Positions 19,883 through 28,748 are shown, counted from the first letter of the stretch. The stretch is 64,000 bases of DNA from Candidatus Methylopumilus planktonicus (GCF_000981505.1 NZ_LN827929.1:372001-436000), one strand, 5' to 3'. Notes: generated by a model not told the origin, from the letters alone. Made by a program: numbers and translations.

Positions 19883-21112
19883 TTATTGATCTTTGAGATC
19901 TGAAATATTTGCGTCAGCTTGCCCATGGTTTAGTTGAATATGGATTTTATCATTAAGCTTTAACTGGGCTACATTATTTACAACCTGGCCTTCCACATTT
20001 GTAATGATGGAATAGCCTCTTGATAAAACAGCATGAGGGCTTAAGTGATCCAAGTTTAATTTTAATTTATCGATGTGCAAACGATATTGGATCAAAGTAT
20101 TCTTCATACTTTGATTAATCCTCTGTATATATTGATGAATCTGTTCTTTTTGTCGTTGAATGTGTTGGTGAGGCGATATAAGACGCTTTTCTAGGTAATC
20201 AATTTTCTGCATCACTTCTCGAATAAGAACTGCCATGACTTTATTTAATTGGTTTTTATAAATCTGAATTGTTTTGATAAGTTCGACACTATGACTTGTA
20301 ACGAGTTCAGCAGCTCCTGTTGGCGTTGGGGCTCTTAAGTCCGAAACAAAATCAGCTATAGTTGTATCAGTTTCATGCCCAACACCTGTAATTGTAGGTA
20401 TTTTTGATGCAACAATCGCTCGCACTAAGATTTCCTCATTAAATGCCCATAAGTCTTCAATCGAACCTCCACCCCGCGCTAAGATCAGCACATCACATTC
20501 TTGCCTTATATTTGCAGTTTCAATGGCTTTCACAAGCGCTAGAGGCGCTTCTTTACCCTGAACGAGACTAGGATAAATAATGACTGGAATATGTGGACTT
20601 CGTCTTTTAAGTGTAATTAAAATATCTTCGATCGCGGCCCCTGTGGGCGACGTAATGACACCAATAGATTTAGGAAATTGAGGTATTGATTTTTTGCGAG
20701 AATCCTCAAAAAGACCTTCTTTCAGGAGTTTTTCTTTTAATTGATTGAATGCTTCTGATAAAAGCCCCGCACCTGCATGCCTAATTGACTCAATATTGAG
20801 TTGATATTCGCCCCGGGCCTCATATAAACCGATAAAACATTTTGCTTCAATCTTTTCGCCATTTTTAGGCATCCAATCCGTTGCCATATTTTTATTTTTA
20901 AACATGGTACAACGGACTTGAGCTTCATCATCTTTAAGAGAAAAGTACCAGTGTCCAGAAGATGCGCTTATGAAATTAGAGATTTCACCTGAAATCCAAA
21001 ATGAGGGAAAGCTCTGCTCAAGGAGCTCCCTTACAAGACGATTAATTTCTTTGACAGAAAAAACCCTGGCTTCGTTAGGTTTGGGGGTATTTATTGGAGT
21101 TGAATTAATCAA
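19883..21112 (-). CDS. xseA: Exodeoxyribonuclease VII large subunit
   Basis: XseA is the catalytic subunit of exonuclease VII, which degrades single-stranded DNA in both directions. The 409-residue chain has an N-terminal OB-fold (FSVKEINRLVRELLEQSFP, SGEISNF) and the catalytic domain with GVITSPTGAAIEDIL (near 153), ILARGGGSIEDLWAFN near 211 and GVGHETDTTIADFVSDLRA near 240. It ends with a long coiled coil that binds XseB. The small-subunit gene xseB is not in this window. The gene is divergent from dsbB across 64 bases. Confidence 0.96.
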   Translation of the reverse strand: MINSTPINTPKPNEARVFSVKEINRLVRELLEQSFPSFWISGEISNFISASSGHWYFSLKDDEAQVRCTMFKNKNMATDWMPKNGEKIEAKCFIGLYEARGEYQLNIESIRHAGAGLLSEAFNQLKEKLLKEGLFEDSRKKSIPQFPKSIGVITSPTGAAIEDILITLKRRSPHIPVIIYPSLVQGKEAPLALVKAIETANIRQECDVLILARGGGSIEDLWAFNEEILVRAIVASKIPTITGVGHETDTTIADFVSDLRAPTPTGAAELVTSHSVELIKTIQIYKNQLNKVMAVLIREVMQKIDYLEKRLISPHQHIQRQKEQIHQYIQRINQSMKNTLIQYRLHIDKLKLNLDHLSPHAVLSRGYSIITNVEGQVVNNVAQLKLNDKIHIQLNHGQADANISDLKDQ

Positions 21113-21176
21113 ACTAGAAGGATATCCGTTACAATTATCTTCATTATAGAGTTAATGAATAACTAAAGAGCTTTAA

Positions 21177-21677
21177 TTGAAGAAATTTTTTTTATCACAT
21201 AGACAAGCCCATTTAATTGCTTTTATTGCTGCTTATTTTTTAGTTGCATTAGCAGTCTTCATTCAAAACAAATTCAACCTCGAACCATGTCCTTTATGTG
21301 TGACCCAGAGGATTATTTTTATGGTGCTGGGGTTACTTTTTTTAATCAATGCATTCATTAGGCCTACTTATTTAATTAAAAAGTTATCTTTAGTCGTTTT
21401 ATCTATAACTTCAATCACGGGCATGGTATTTTCATTTAAACATATCTTGATCCAATCAAAAGCTATTAGCGCGCCAAATGAATGTGGTGTTGATTTAAAT
21501 TATATGTTTGAAAATTTCCCATTCTCAAAAGCTTTGAATTTGCTTTTTAAAGGGACAGGCGACTGCTCACATATTGATTGGACTTTGTTAGGCCTTACGA
21601 TCCCTGAATTAGCTTTAATCGGATTCATATCATTTTTTGTATATACCGTTTTTTTATTTAGGATGAATTTAAAGTAA
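21177..21677 (+). CDS. dsbB: Disulfide bond formation protein B
   Basis: DsbB reoxidises periplasmic DsbA and passes electrons to quinone. The 166-residue protein has four membrane segments and both periplasmic cysteine pairs: C38 and C41 in EPCPLC, and C103 with C130 (NECG and GDCSH). The start is TTG. An in-frame TAA lies immediately upstream, the next methionine is inside the second membrane segment, and AAAGAG lies about 8 bases before the TTG. The stop codon shares one base with the cysM start. Confidence 0.93.
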   Translation: MKKFFLSHRQAHLIAFIAAYFLVALAVFIQNKFNLEPCPLCVTQRIIFMVLGLLFLINAFIRPTYLIKKLSLVVLSITSITGMVFSFKHILIQSKAISAPNECGVDLNYMFENFPFSKALNLLFKGTGDCSHIDWTLLGLTIPELALIGFISFFVYTVFLFRMNLK

Positions 21678-22558
21678 TGCAATTAGAAGATTTTATTGGA
21701 AATACACCACTCGTTGCTTTGCAGCGGATGCACGGAAATTCAAGCGGTGCCATCCACTTAAAGTTGGAAGGGAATAATCCTGCCGGCTCAGTCAAAGACA
21801 GGGCTGCTTTTTCTATGATTCATAACGCTGAATTAAGGGGCGACATTAAACCTGGTGACACACTCATTGAAGCTACATCTGGGAATACAGGTATAGCGCT
21901 TGCTATGGTGGCTGCGATGAAAGGTTACAAAATGATTCTGGTCATGCCGGAAAATCAAACCATTGAAAGACGGCAAACTATGAAAGCATTTGGCGCAGAA
22001 TTTATTCTGACTTCAAAAGAGGGCAGTATGGAGCTTGCCAGAGATATTGCCTTAAAAATGCAAAAAGAAGGTAAGGGTTTTGTACTAGATCAATTCAGTA
22101 ATCTTGACAATCCTAAAGCGCATTATGAGACGACAGGTCCTGAAATTTGGAAAGATACAAAGGGCCGTGTCACACACTTTATTGCGAGCATGGGAACCAC
22201 AGGTACGATTGTAGGTACTTCGCAATTCTTAAAAGAAAAAAATAAGAATATTCAAATTATTGGTGTACAGCCAGAAGAGGGTGCTCAGATTCCAGGCATA
22301 CGTAAATGGCCAGAAGCCTATTTGCCGAAAATATACAGCGCAAAAAATATTGATCACATTGAATATGTTTCACAGCAACATGCAGAAGAGACTGCGAGAC
22401 GACTTGCAAAAGAAGAAGGTATTTTTTCTGGTGCATCGACAGGTGGCGGACTTTATGTTGCACTGAAAATCGCAAAAACAAATAAAGATGCCGTCATTGT
22501 TTCTATTGCTTGTGATCGCGGTGACCGTTATCTATCTTCTAATTTATTCTTGAGTTAA
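21677..22558 (+). CDS. cysM: Cysteine synthase B (O-acetylserine sulfhydrylase)
   Basis: This 293-residue PLP enzyme makes cysteine from O-acetylserine and sulfide or thiosulfate. The PLP lysine is K40 in NPAGSVKDRAAF; the phosphate-binding loop is ATSGNTGIALA (about 68-78) and GTTGTIVGTSQFLKE lies near 175. Length and the short C-terminus fit CysM rather than CysK (about 320). The ATG overlaps the dsbB stop by one base, and the exonuclease gene begins 4 bases after its stop. The link to dsbB may be only positional. Confidence 0.95.
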   Translation: MQLEDFIGNTPLVALQRMHGNSSGAIHLKLEGNNPAGSVKDRAAFSMIHNAELRGDIKPGDTLIEATSGNTGIALAMVAAMKGYKMILVMPENQTIERRQTMKAFGAEFILTSKEGSMELARDIALKMQKEGKGFVLDQFSNLDNPKAHYETTGPEIWKDTKGRVTHFIASMGTTGTIVGTSQFLKEKNKNIQIIGVQPEEGAQIPGIRKWPEAYLPKIYSAKNIDHIEYVSQQHAEETARRLAKEEGIFSGASTGGGLYVALKIAKTNKDAVIVSIACDRGDRYLSSNLFLS

Positions 22559-22562
22559 TGCA

Positions 22563-23339
22563 TTGATTCCTATTTTAGTTTTTGATATTGAAACCATTCC
22601 TGACATTCAAGGCATTAGATCTTTATATACCTTAGAGAAAAATTTATCTGATGATGATGTCGTCAATGTAGCTCTTTATAAAAGAAGACAAAAAAACGGC
22701 TCTGATTTCCTGCAGCACCATCTTCAAAAAATTGTAGCTATCTCGTGTGTCCTTAGAGAAAAAGACCAGTTAAAGATTTGGACGCTTGGGGAGGTTGATG
22801 ATCCTGAAGAAGAAGTCATCCAACGTTTTTTTGATGGCATTGATAAATATACACCCACCCTTGTATCTTGGAATGGCTCAGGGTTTGATCTTCCTGTATT
22901 AAATTATAGAGCGTTAATGCATGGCATTAATGCATCCAAGTATCTAGACATGGGTGAAATAGATAAAGATTTTAAATGGAATAATTATTTAAGTCGATAT
23001 CACACGCGCCATACGGATTTAATGGAATTTTTAGCGATGTTTCAAGGTAAAAATAACGCGCCCCTAGATGATATTGCAAAGCTGTGTGGCTTCCCAGGCA
23101 AGTTAGGTATGGATGGCGGTAAAGTTTGGGATACATACAGACAAGGAGACATTCAATCAATTAGAGATTATTGTGAAACTGATGTCGCCAATACTTATCT
23201 TGTATATCTTAAATTTCAATTGATCAGAGGCCATCTTAACCAAAATGAATATGAGTCTGAAATTAATTTAGTTAGAAATACAATTCAAGAATACCAAAAA
23301 GATTATTGGGATGAATTCCTGTCCGCATGGAAATCTTAG
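22563..23339 (+). CDS. PolB-like DEDD 3'-5' exonuclease
   Basis: The 258-residue protein resembles the stand-alone '3'-5' exonuclease related to the exonuclease domain of PolB'. Motif I is VFDIETIPD (residues 5-13), motif II is SWNGSGFDLPVLN near 101 and motif III is in the YCETDVANTYLVY helix near 204, giving the DEDDy set of acidic residues. It should remove bases from DNA or RNA 3' ends; no polymerase domain follows. The start is TTG because the only nearby ATG (22558) is followed at once by a stop in its frame. It ends 10 bases before rlmD. Confidence 0.88.
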   Translation: MIPILVFDIETIPDIQGIRSLYTLEKNLSDDDVVNVALYKRRQKNGSDFLQHHLQKIVAISCVLREKDQLKIWTLGEVDDPEEEVIQRFFDGIDKYTPTLVSWNGSGFDLPVLNYRALMHGINASKYLDMGEIDKDFKWNNYLSRYHTRHTDLMEFLAMFQGKNNAPLDDIAKLCGFPGKLGMDGGKVWDTYRQGDIQSIRDYCETDVANTYLVYLKFQLIRGHLNQNEYESEINLVRNTIQEYQKDYWDEFLSAWKS

Positions 23340-23349
23340 ACATTTCTAA

Positions 23350-24687
23350 ATGCAAGACGATATAAAACCTAAAAAAAAATTATTACTCGCCACAATAGAA
23401 AATATTGATCAAGAGGGGCGAGGTGTTACCCATATTGATGGTAAAGCTATTTTCGTCGAAGGTGCCCTTCAGGGTGAGATTGTCGAATGCGAGTCATATG
23501 TTAAAAAACCAAGTTACGAAATTGCTTTTACAGAAAGAGTCATTCGGCAATCTAATTTAAGAGTAAAGCCTAAATGCGATCACTTTAATCGTTGTGGTGG
23601 TTGTTCTATGCAGCATTTTGAGTTCCAAGCACAAATTGCAGCTAAGCAAAGGGTCTTTGAAAATACGTTATCTCGCATTGGTAAAGTTAAAACTGAAACA
23701 ATACTCACCCCTCTTGCAGGACCATCATGGCATTACCGATATAAAGGTCGCTTAAGAGTCAAGTTTGTTGTTAAGAAAAATAAAGCGCTTGTGGGATTCA
23801 ATGAAAAAAGAACACATTTCATTGCTGACATTTCTAGCTGTGAAGTCTTACCTCAAACCCTCTCCGATATCTTGCCTCAACTGCAAGACTTAATCACTCA
23901 ACTTTCGATTAAAGATCAGATTCCTCAAATTGAATTTGCTGCGGATCAAAAGCATTTGGTTTTAGTATTAAGAATTTTAGATGCATTAAATACAAATGAT
24001 GAGTTGCTTTTAAATACATTCTCATCTCAACACCCGGTGCAATTTTGGACCCAATCCAAAGGGCCTGATACGATAAAACCTTTATCGAAGAAAGATGACG
24101 TTAAGCTTTCTTACGCATTAAAAGAATTTGGGCTGCAGTTTAGTTTTATGCCGTACGACTTTACGCAAATCAATCCCTTCATCAATCAGGTATTAGTAAG
24201 AAGGGCAATGAGTTTATTAAAGCCTTCAAAAGATGATCGTATTTTCGATTTTTTCTGTGGCCTAGGAAATTTCACATTACCTATAGCCACGAGTGGCGCA
24301 AAAGTGAGGGGTATCGAAGGCTCAGCATCGCTCATAGAAAGAGCAAAGCAATGTCGTGATGAAAATCACTTAAATGATTTTGTTGAATACCAATGTATGA
24401 ATTTATTCGACATTACGAAAGAATCCTTATTAAAGTTAGGTCATGCAAATAAATGGCTCATTGACCCACCACGGGATGGGGCATTTCAATTGGTGCAACT
24501 TATTGATGACGACATTCATCCTTCTATCATTGTTTACGTATCTTGTAATCCAGCGACCCTTGCAAGAGACGCTCAAATATTAGTGCATGAGAAGGGTTAC
24601 AAATTTGATAAAGCTGGTATTGTAAATATGTTTCCACATACTTCACATGTTGAATCGATTGCATTATTTGTAAAGACGGAATCTTAA
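23350..24687 (+). CDS. rlmD: 23S rRNA (uracil(1939)-C5)-methyltransferase
   Basis: RlmD methylates U1939 of 23S rRNA using SAM. The 445-residue chain has a TRAM RNA-binding domain (about 10-70). An iron-sulfur site with cysteines C76, C82 and C85 (CDHFNRCGGC) has its fourth cysteine near 163. The SAM motif is FDFFCGLGNFTLPIA near 298, and the catalytic cysteine is in VYVSCNPATLARD near 400. These features separate RlmD from TrmA (no cluster). It follows the exonuclease gene after 10 bases and precedes the L,D-transpeptidase by 13. Confidence 0.95.
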   Translation: MQDDIKPKKKLLLATIENIDQEGRGVTHIDGKAIFVEGALQGEIVECESYVKKPSYEIAFTERVIRQSNLRVKPKCDHFNRCGGCSMQHFEFQAQIAAKQRVFENTLSRIGKVKTETILTPLAGPSWHYRYKGRLRVKFVVKKNKALVGFNEKRTHFIADISSCEVLPQTLSDILPQLQDLITQLSIKDQIPQIEFAADQKHLVLVLRILDALNTNDELLLNTFSSQHPVQFWTQSKGPDTIKPLSKKDDVKLSYALKEFGLQFSFMPYDFTQINPFINQVLVRRAMSLLKPSKDDRIFDFFCGLGNFTLPIATSGAKVRGIEGSASLIERAKQCRDENHLNDFVEYQCMNLFDITKESLLKLGHANKWLIDPPRDGAFQLVQLIDDDIHPSIIVYVSCNPATLARDAQILVHEKGYKFDKAGIVNMFPHTSHVESIALFVKTES

Positions 24688-24700
24688 AAATCATTTAACT

Positions 24701-25183
24701 ATGCATATTAAAATTTCAATTGCAGAACAGAAGCTTCATTTATATCGTGATGATAATGTATGGGTAAAATCTTTTGTAATCTCCACTGCAGAAAAAGGCA
24801 TAGGTCAAGATAAAGGTAGTTTTTGTACGCCTTCAGGTAAACATATCGTTCGCGCAAAAATTGGTCAAGGCGCACCTCTCTATGCTCAGTTTGCGGCTCG
24901 TAGACTTACAGGAAAAATATGGCATCCATCAATGTCAGAAAATAACCCAAAAGAGGATTGGATTTTAACCCGCATACTTTGGCTCTCGGGTCTTGAGATT
25001 GGATTTAATCGTCTAGGAAATCAAGATACGATGCAGCGTTTTATCTATATCCATGGGACGAATGATTTAGCTCGCTTAGGTCAGCCTGTATCACATGGAT
25101 GCATTCGCATGGACAACCAAGACATCATCGATTTGTTTGATCAAATTAATGCAGGCGATCATGTATTGATCAATGAAATCTAA
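24701..25183 (+). CDS. L,D-transpeptidase (YkuD domain) without visible signal peptide
   Basis: The 160-residue protein is a YkuD-type L,D-transpeptidase with the catalytic motif SHGCIRM (nucleophile C134) and the upstream histidine in YIHGTND near 113. Such enzymes form 3-3 peptidoglycan cross-links or attach lipoproteins. The chain starts directly with the domain strand (MHIKISIAEQKLHLY), and no signal peptide or membrane anchor is visible, as in the ErfK-like short forms of betaproteobacteria. How it reaches the periplasm is therefore unclear. Its end overlaps the next gene by 11 bases. Confidence 0.9.
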   Translation: MHIKISIAEQKLHLYRDDNVWVKSFVISTAEKGIGQDKGSFCTPSGKHIVRAKIGQGAPLYAQFAARRLTGKIWHPSMSENNPKEDWILTRILWLSGLEIGFNRLGNQDTMQRFIYIHGTNDLARLGQPVSHGCIRMDNQDIIDLFDQINAGDHVLINEI

Positions 25184-25883
25184 TATGTATAAAAACCAAT
25201 ACCGATATTACGATCTTGTCATGGCAGCGTTTGTGACAGTATTGATCACATCAAACTTAATTGGACCTGCAAAAATTTCTCAGGTAGAGGTTCCATTTTT
25301 TGGCCTTCTTACTTTCGGTGCTGGGGTCTTATTTTTCCCTATCTCATTTATTTTTGGCGATATCTTAACTGAGGTTTATGGTTATGCTGCTTCAAGAAGA
25401 GTGATATGGGCAGGTTTCATAGCGCTTGCTTTTGCATCTTTTATGGCTTGGATGATTGTGGCGCTTCCACCTGCACCCTATTGGCATAATCAAGAGGCCT
25501 ATGAAATTGCATTCGGTTCAGCTTGGCGAGTTTCTTTGGCAAGTTTGGTTGCTTTTGCTGCAGGCGAATTTGTAAACTCTTTTGTATTAGCAAAAATGAA
25601 AATTATGACAAAAGGAAAATATTTATGGAGCCGTACGATCGGTTCTACCATTGCAGGTGAAGCGATTGATTCAATTCTATTCTATCCTTTAGCTTTTTAT
25701 AATAGCGGTGTGATTCCAAATGACAAAATCATCCTAGTAGTGATTGCACAGTTCGTTGCCAAAACGCTGATAGAAATTTTATTTACCCCAGGGATATATA
25801 AGATTGTTGCTTTCTTAAAAAAGAAAGAAAATCTAGATCATTTTGATACACGCACCAATTTCAATCCTTTTATTTTTAAATGA
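25173..25883 (+). CDS. Queuosine-precursor transporter (YhhQ family)
   Basis: The 236-residue integral membrane protein has six hydrophobic segments and belongs to the VUT/YhhQ family, which imports 7-cyano-7-deazaguanine or related queuosine precursors. Recognisable parts are TSNLIGPAKIS near 28, FPISFIFGDILTEVYGY near 56 and GSTIAGEAIDSILFYPLAF near 153. Start choice is uncertain. The ATG used here overlaps the transpeptidase by 11 bases, while a second ATG at 25185 lies just after its stop; neither has a strong ribosome binding site. Confidence 0.88.
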   Translation: MKSNMYKNQYRYYDLVMAAFVTVLITSNLIGPAKISQVEVPFFGLLTFGAGVLFFPISFIFGDILTEVYGYAASRRVIWAGFIALAFASFMAWMIVALPPAPYWHNQEAYEIAFGSAWRVSLASLVAFAAGEFVNSFVLAKMKIMTKGKYLWSRTIGSTIAGEAIDSILFYPLAFYNSGVIPNDKIILVVIAQFVAKTLIEILFTPGIYKIVAFLKKKENLDHFDTRTNFNPFIFK

Positions 25884-25904
25884 TATGAACGTTATTCAAT
25901 CAAA

Positions 25905-26924
25905 ATGAAGCTGGGCCCATTAATGATTGATGTTGAAGGGCTTGTATTAAGCGATGCGGACATTAAAAGAATTTCGCACCCCTTGGTTGGCGGACTTATT
26001 TTATTTTCAAGAAACTATCAAGACACTGCTCAATTAAAGACATTAACAGATGCTATTAGAAAGATAAGGGGCCATGACTTCTTAATCGCTGTCGATCATG
26101 AAGGTGGCCGCGTCCAAAGATTTAGAGAAGGCTTTACTGCGATCCCTGCTATGAGAAAGTTAGGCGAAATTTGGGATAATGACCCCAAAAAAGCAAATCA
26201 CTTAGCTTTTTTAATTGGCCAAATTATCGCGATTGAATTAAGAATATTTGATATCGATTTTAGTTTTACACCGGTTTTAGATATTGATTACAGCGAAAGT
26301 ACCGTAATTCGAGATAGAGCCTTTCATGGCGATATTGAAGCCATTAAAGCTTTGGCATCTCACCTTTTGGAAGGTTTAAACGAAGGCGGCATGCATGGCG
26401 TTGGAAAACACTTTCCAGGGCATGGGTATATAAAGGCCGATTCACATCTAAGTATTTCGGAGGATACGAGAACGCTCGACGAGATTGGGTCTAAAGATAT
26501 GAGTATTTTTATATCATTAATCAAGCATGGATTAAATGCAGTGATGCCTTCCCACGTTCTATACTCTGCCGCAGATAAAGATCCGGCTGGGTTTTCGCAA
26601 TTTTGGCTTAAAAATCAATTGAGAGAAAAAGCTCATTTTAAAGGCGCTATTTTTAGCGATGATATGAGTATGAAAGGGGCTGTTCTTGGTGGTGAAATGA
26701 AGGATAGAATTATCAAAGCGCTTGAGGCTGGCTGTGACATGGTTTTGTTATGTAATAGCCCGCAATTGGTAGATGAAGTTTTACTTCAATTAGACTGGAA
26801 GATGTCATCTGAAAGTATTGAAAGGCTTCTTAAGATGAAAGGCTTTAAAGAGCCTCATATAGCCCTAAAAACATCACAAGAAAAAGGTTTCAAGGGTATG
26901 ACAACTCAAATTATGACTATGTAA
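25905..26924 (+). CDS. nagZ: Beta-N-acetylhexosaminidase
   Basis: NagZ is a cytoplasmic glycoside hydrolase family 3 enzyme that cleaves N-acetylglucosamine from recycled anhydro-muropeptides. The 339-residue chain shows AVDHEGGRVQRF near 63, the KHFPGHG loop near 166 (its histidine is the acid/base in this family) and the nucleophile aspartate in AIFSDDMSMKGA near 250. Length is typical. It marks peptidoglycan recycling and sits near a cross-linking L,D-transpeptidase, although the two genes are separated by a transporter. Confidence 0.94.
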   Translation: MKLGPLMIDVEGLVLSDADIKRISHPLVGGLILFSRNYQDTAQLKTLTDAIRKIRGHDFLIAVDHEGGRVQRFREGFTAIPAMRKLGEIWDNDPKKANHLAFLIGQIIAIELRIFDIDFSFTPVLDIDYSESTVIRDRAFHGDIEAIKALASHLLEGLNEGGMHGVGKHFPGHGYIKADSHLSISEDTRTLDEIGSKDMSIFISLIKHGLNAVMPSHVLYSAADKDPAGFSQFWLKNQLREKAHFKGAIFSDDMSMKGAVLGGEMKDRIIKALEAGCDMVLLCNSPQLVDEVLLQLDWKMSSESIERLLKMKGFKEPHIALKTSQEKGFKGMTTQIMTM

Positions 26925-26941
26925 AAAAATTTAAATGAATA

Positions 26942-26968
26942 TTGAAACTATTTGGTAAGTTATATAAT
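26942..26968 (+). promoter_or_regulatory. Promoter of the Bax-inhibitor-1 homologue
   Basis: TTGAAA (26942-26947) and TATAAT (26963-26968) form a sigma-70-like pair with a short 15-base spacer, 38 bases before the ATG at 27007. The 82-base gap after nagZ and the AGGA ribosome binding site at 26997-27000 support an independent transcript. The short spacer lowers certainty. Confidence 0.5.
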
Positions 26969-27006
26969 CTATTACATGTATTAAAAACTTTATAAAAGGA
27001 AAACAT

Positions 27007-27693
27007 ATGCAAGAAAATATAAGAATTGAAAGCCAGTCGCAATCAGTATTAGCGACAAACAAAGTCCTTAGAAATACTTATGCTTTACTTGGTTTATCGC
27101 TTATTCCAACCGCAATCGGCGCTTACATAGGTATGAGCATGAATTTCTTATTTGCTCAACAGCATCCTATTATATTTGCCATTATGCTTTTAGCAGGTAT
27201 GTTTGGTTTATTTTTCGCAATTCAAGCAAATCGAAATAACAGCTTAGGCGTTGTTTTCTTACTAGCACTCACTTTATTTTTAGGTGTGATGTTAGGTCCG
27301 ATTCTTCAAGTAGCTTTTAGTTTAAGTAATGGCGCTCAAATCGTGGGTCTAGCAGCAGGAGGCACAGCTGCAATATTTTTAACGTTAGCTACGATCGCTA
27401 CTACCACTAAAAAAGATTTTAGCTTTATGGGAAAATTTTTGATGATTGGTATCATTCTTCTCATCTTAGCTTCGCTTGCTAATTTATTCTTCCAAATACC
27501 TGCGATGGCTTTAGCATTGTCTGGTGTTGCAGTGTTATTATTCTCAGGATTCATTCTGTACGATGTAAGTCGCATTGTGAATGGTGGAGAAACGAACTAC
27601 ATCATGGCAACGTTAGCGCTTTATATGAATATCTATAACTTATTTGTAAATTTACTCCAGTTATTGATGGCTCTTCTAGGTAACAGAGACTAA
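27007..27693 (+). CDS. Bax inhibitor-1/YccA family membrane protein
   Basis: The 228-residue protein has seven hydrophobic segments and the BI-1/YccA layout: a short cytoplasmic N-terminus with VLRNTYALLGLSL, a central GPILQVAFSLS helix and the late FILYDVSRIVNGGETNYI motif, whose Asp belongs to the proton or calcium site of the family. In bacteria YccA interacts with the FtsH protease; other members leak calcium. It has its own promoter and a strong terminator, so it is probably a single-gene unit. Confidence 0.93.
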   Translation: MQENIRIESQSQSVLATNKVLRNTYALLGLSLIPTAIGAYIGMSMNFLFAQQHPIIFAIMLLAGMFGLFFAIQANRNNSLGVVFLLALTLFLGVMLGPILQVAFSLSNGAQIVGLAAGGTAAIFLTLATIATTTKKDFSFMGKFLMIGIILLILASLANLFFQIPAMALALSGVAVLLFSGFILYDVSRIVNGGETNYIMATLALYMNIYNLFVNLLQLLMALLGNRD

Positions 27694-27710
27694 ATCATTT
27701 TTGTTTTTAA

Positions 27711-27738
27711 AAAAGCCGTAGTTTTCTACGGTTTTTTT
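27711..27738. terminator. Two-way rho-independent terminator
   Basis: AAAAGCCGTAG, a TTTT loop and CTACGGTTTTTTT form a stem with A and T runs on opposite sides, so it can terminate transcription from both strands. It lies 18 bases after the Bax-inhibitor-1 gene and overlaps the last bases of convergent tadA (stop at 27726). Confidence 0.9.
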
Positions 27739-28187
27739 CTTTTTGAAAGAAAGAAATCTTTTAGTATTTGGCTGCATTCTTTTTCTAAGACGCCACTCAT
27801 AGCTTCTGCATGATGGTTAATCTCTTTGATACCTATGAGATCAACCATGCCTCCGCAAGCACCCGTCTTGGGGTCCGTAGCGCCATAGATAATTTTCCCA
27901 ATACGCGCATGTTGAATAGCGCCTACACACATAGCACAGGGCTCAAGAGTCACATAAATTGAGCAGTCTTTTAATCTATAATTTTTGATGAGTTTAGCCG
28001 CTTCTCTTATGGCATTAATCTCAGCATGCGAAGTGGGGTCATGGTCGCCAATTGATGTATTCGTCCCTCTACCAATAACTTCACCATCCTGAACAATGAC
28101 GGCACCTACCGGCACCTCATCTTTTAATTCAGCTTTTTTAGCTAGCTCTAAAGCTAGCCTCATAAACTTAAGATCTTCATCAGTCAT
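27726..28187 (-). CDS. tadA: tRNA-specific adenosine deaminase
   Basis: TadA deaminates adenosine 34 of tRNA-Arg(ACG) to inosine, which is needed for wobble decoding. The 153-residue zinc enzyme has the HAEINA motif (H54, E56) and the PCAMCVGAI motif (C84, C87), the complete zinc and catalytic set. The final residues are encoded within the shared terminator stem. The PsiE-like gene lies 8 bases upstream on the same strand, so both are probably in one transcript. Confidence 0.95.
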   Translation of the reverse strand: MTDEDLKFMRLALELAKKAELKDEVPVGAVIVQDGEVIGRGTNTSIGDHDPTSHAEINAIREAAKLIKNYRLKDCSIYVTLEPCAMCVGAIQHARIGKIIYGATDPKTGACGGMVDLIGIKEINHHAEAMSGVLEKECSQILKDFFLSKRKKP

Positions 28188-28195
28188 GAAGAAGT

Positions 28196-28666
28196 TTATT
28201 TTCTCTTAAAGTCAGGGATTGTTTTTCTAAAGCGAATCACGAGGATATAAAGAACACCAATTAAAAATGCACCTCCTACCCAAATGCCAACTTCTTCGAG
28301 GGTTGGCTTTGCATCCTGAACTGGAAGCACGATGAGCTTTCTGAGAAAAAGCACCATCACAACCTCAATGAAAGTTTCAACTTCCAGTTTACTTCCATTG
28401 AGATAGCGCATTACAGCTGAAATAAGAGCCGATATCGACCAAAGCAACATGAGTGTGCCAAGCGCATGAATAAAGCCATGAATGAGATTGTTGGCATGCG
28501 CTGCGGCACTGATTTCAACGAAGAAAAGCCAAGTAAACATGATGATAGATGTCGCCAAAGCCAAACCAATCACAATATGAGCAAAGCCGTTTAAATAGAG
28601 CATAGCTTTGATAGCAAATCGATTAATGCCTTTGAATTCGGACGGGAGTTCAGTTTGAATCATCAT
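28196..28666 (-). CDS. PsiE-like membrane protein
   Basis: The 156-residue protein has four hydrophobic segments and resembles the phosphate-starvation-inducible PsiE family; the FIEVVMVLFLRKLIVLP stretch (about 101-117) is typical. PsiE has no defined biochemical activity. The gene starts with two methionines; I use the first. Its promoter region is shared with the divergent nitroreductase gene and contains a symmetric element. I see no Pho-box-like repeat there, so phosphate control is not supported by the sequence. Confidence 0.75.
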   Translation of the reverse strand: MMIQTELPSEFKGINRFAIKAMLYLNGFAHIVIGLALATSIIMFTWLFFVEISAAAHANNLIHGFIHALGTLMLLWSISALISAVMRYLNGSKLEVETFIEVVMVLFLRKLIVLPVQDAKPTLEEVGIWVGGAFLIGVLYILVIRFRKTIPDFKRK

Positions 28667-28686
28667 AGAATCCTTATTAATTAAAT

Positions 28687-28715
28687 TTGAAGGAAGTGAA
28701 AACTATCTTTATTAT
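28687..28715 (+). promoter_or_regulatory. Promoter of the nitroreductase gene
   Basis: TTGAAG (28687-28692) and TATTAT (28710-28715) are separated by 17 bases and lie upstream of the ATG at 28749. On the opposite strand the same bases give a TATAAT (28716 down to 28711) that may serve the PsiE-like gene, so the two promoters would overlap. Confidence 0.55.
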
Positions 28716-28742
28716 AGAGATAACTTTAAATATAAAGATAGT
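28702..28742. repeat. Inverted repeat between divergent promoters (possible operator)
   Basis: ACTATCTTTAT (28702-28712) and ATAAAGATAGT (28732-28742) are perfect 11-base inverted copies with a 19-base spacer. The left arm covers part of the putative nitroreductase -10 region and the right arm lies just before its start codon. This fits a regulator binding two half-sites, or an RNA hairpin in the leader. No regulator gene is adjacent. Confidence 0.6.
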
Positions 28743-28748
28743 GTCCCA

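Noticed and set aside
28196..28666. Phosphate-regulated (Pho box) control of the PsiE-like gene
   Set aside because: No tandem CTGTCAT-like repeats occur in the upstream region; only the unrelated inverted repeat is seen.
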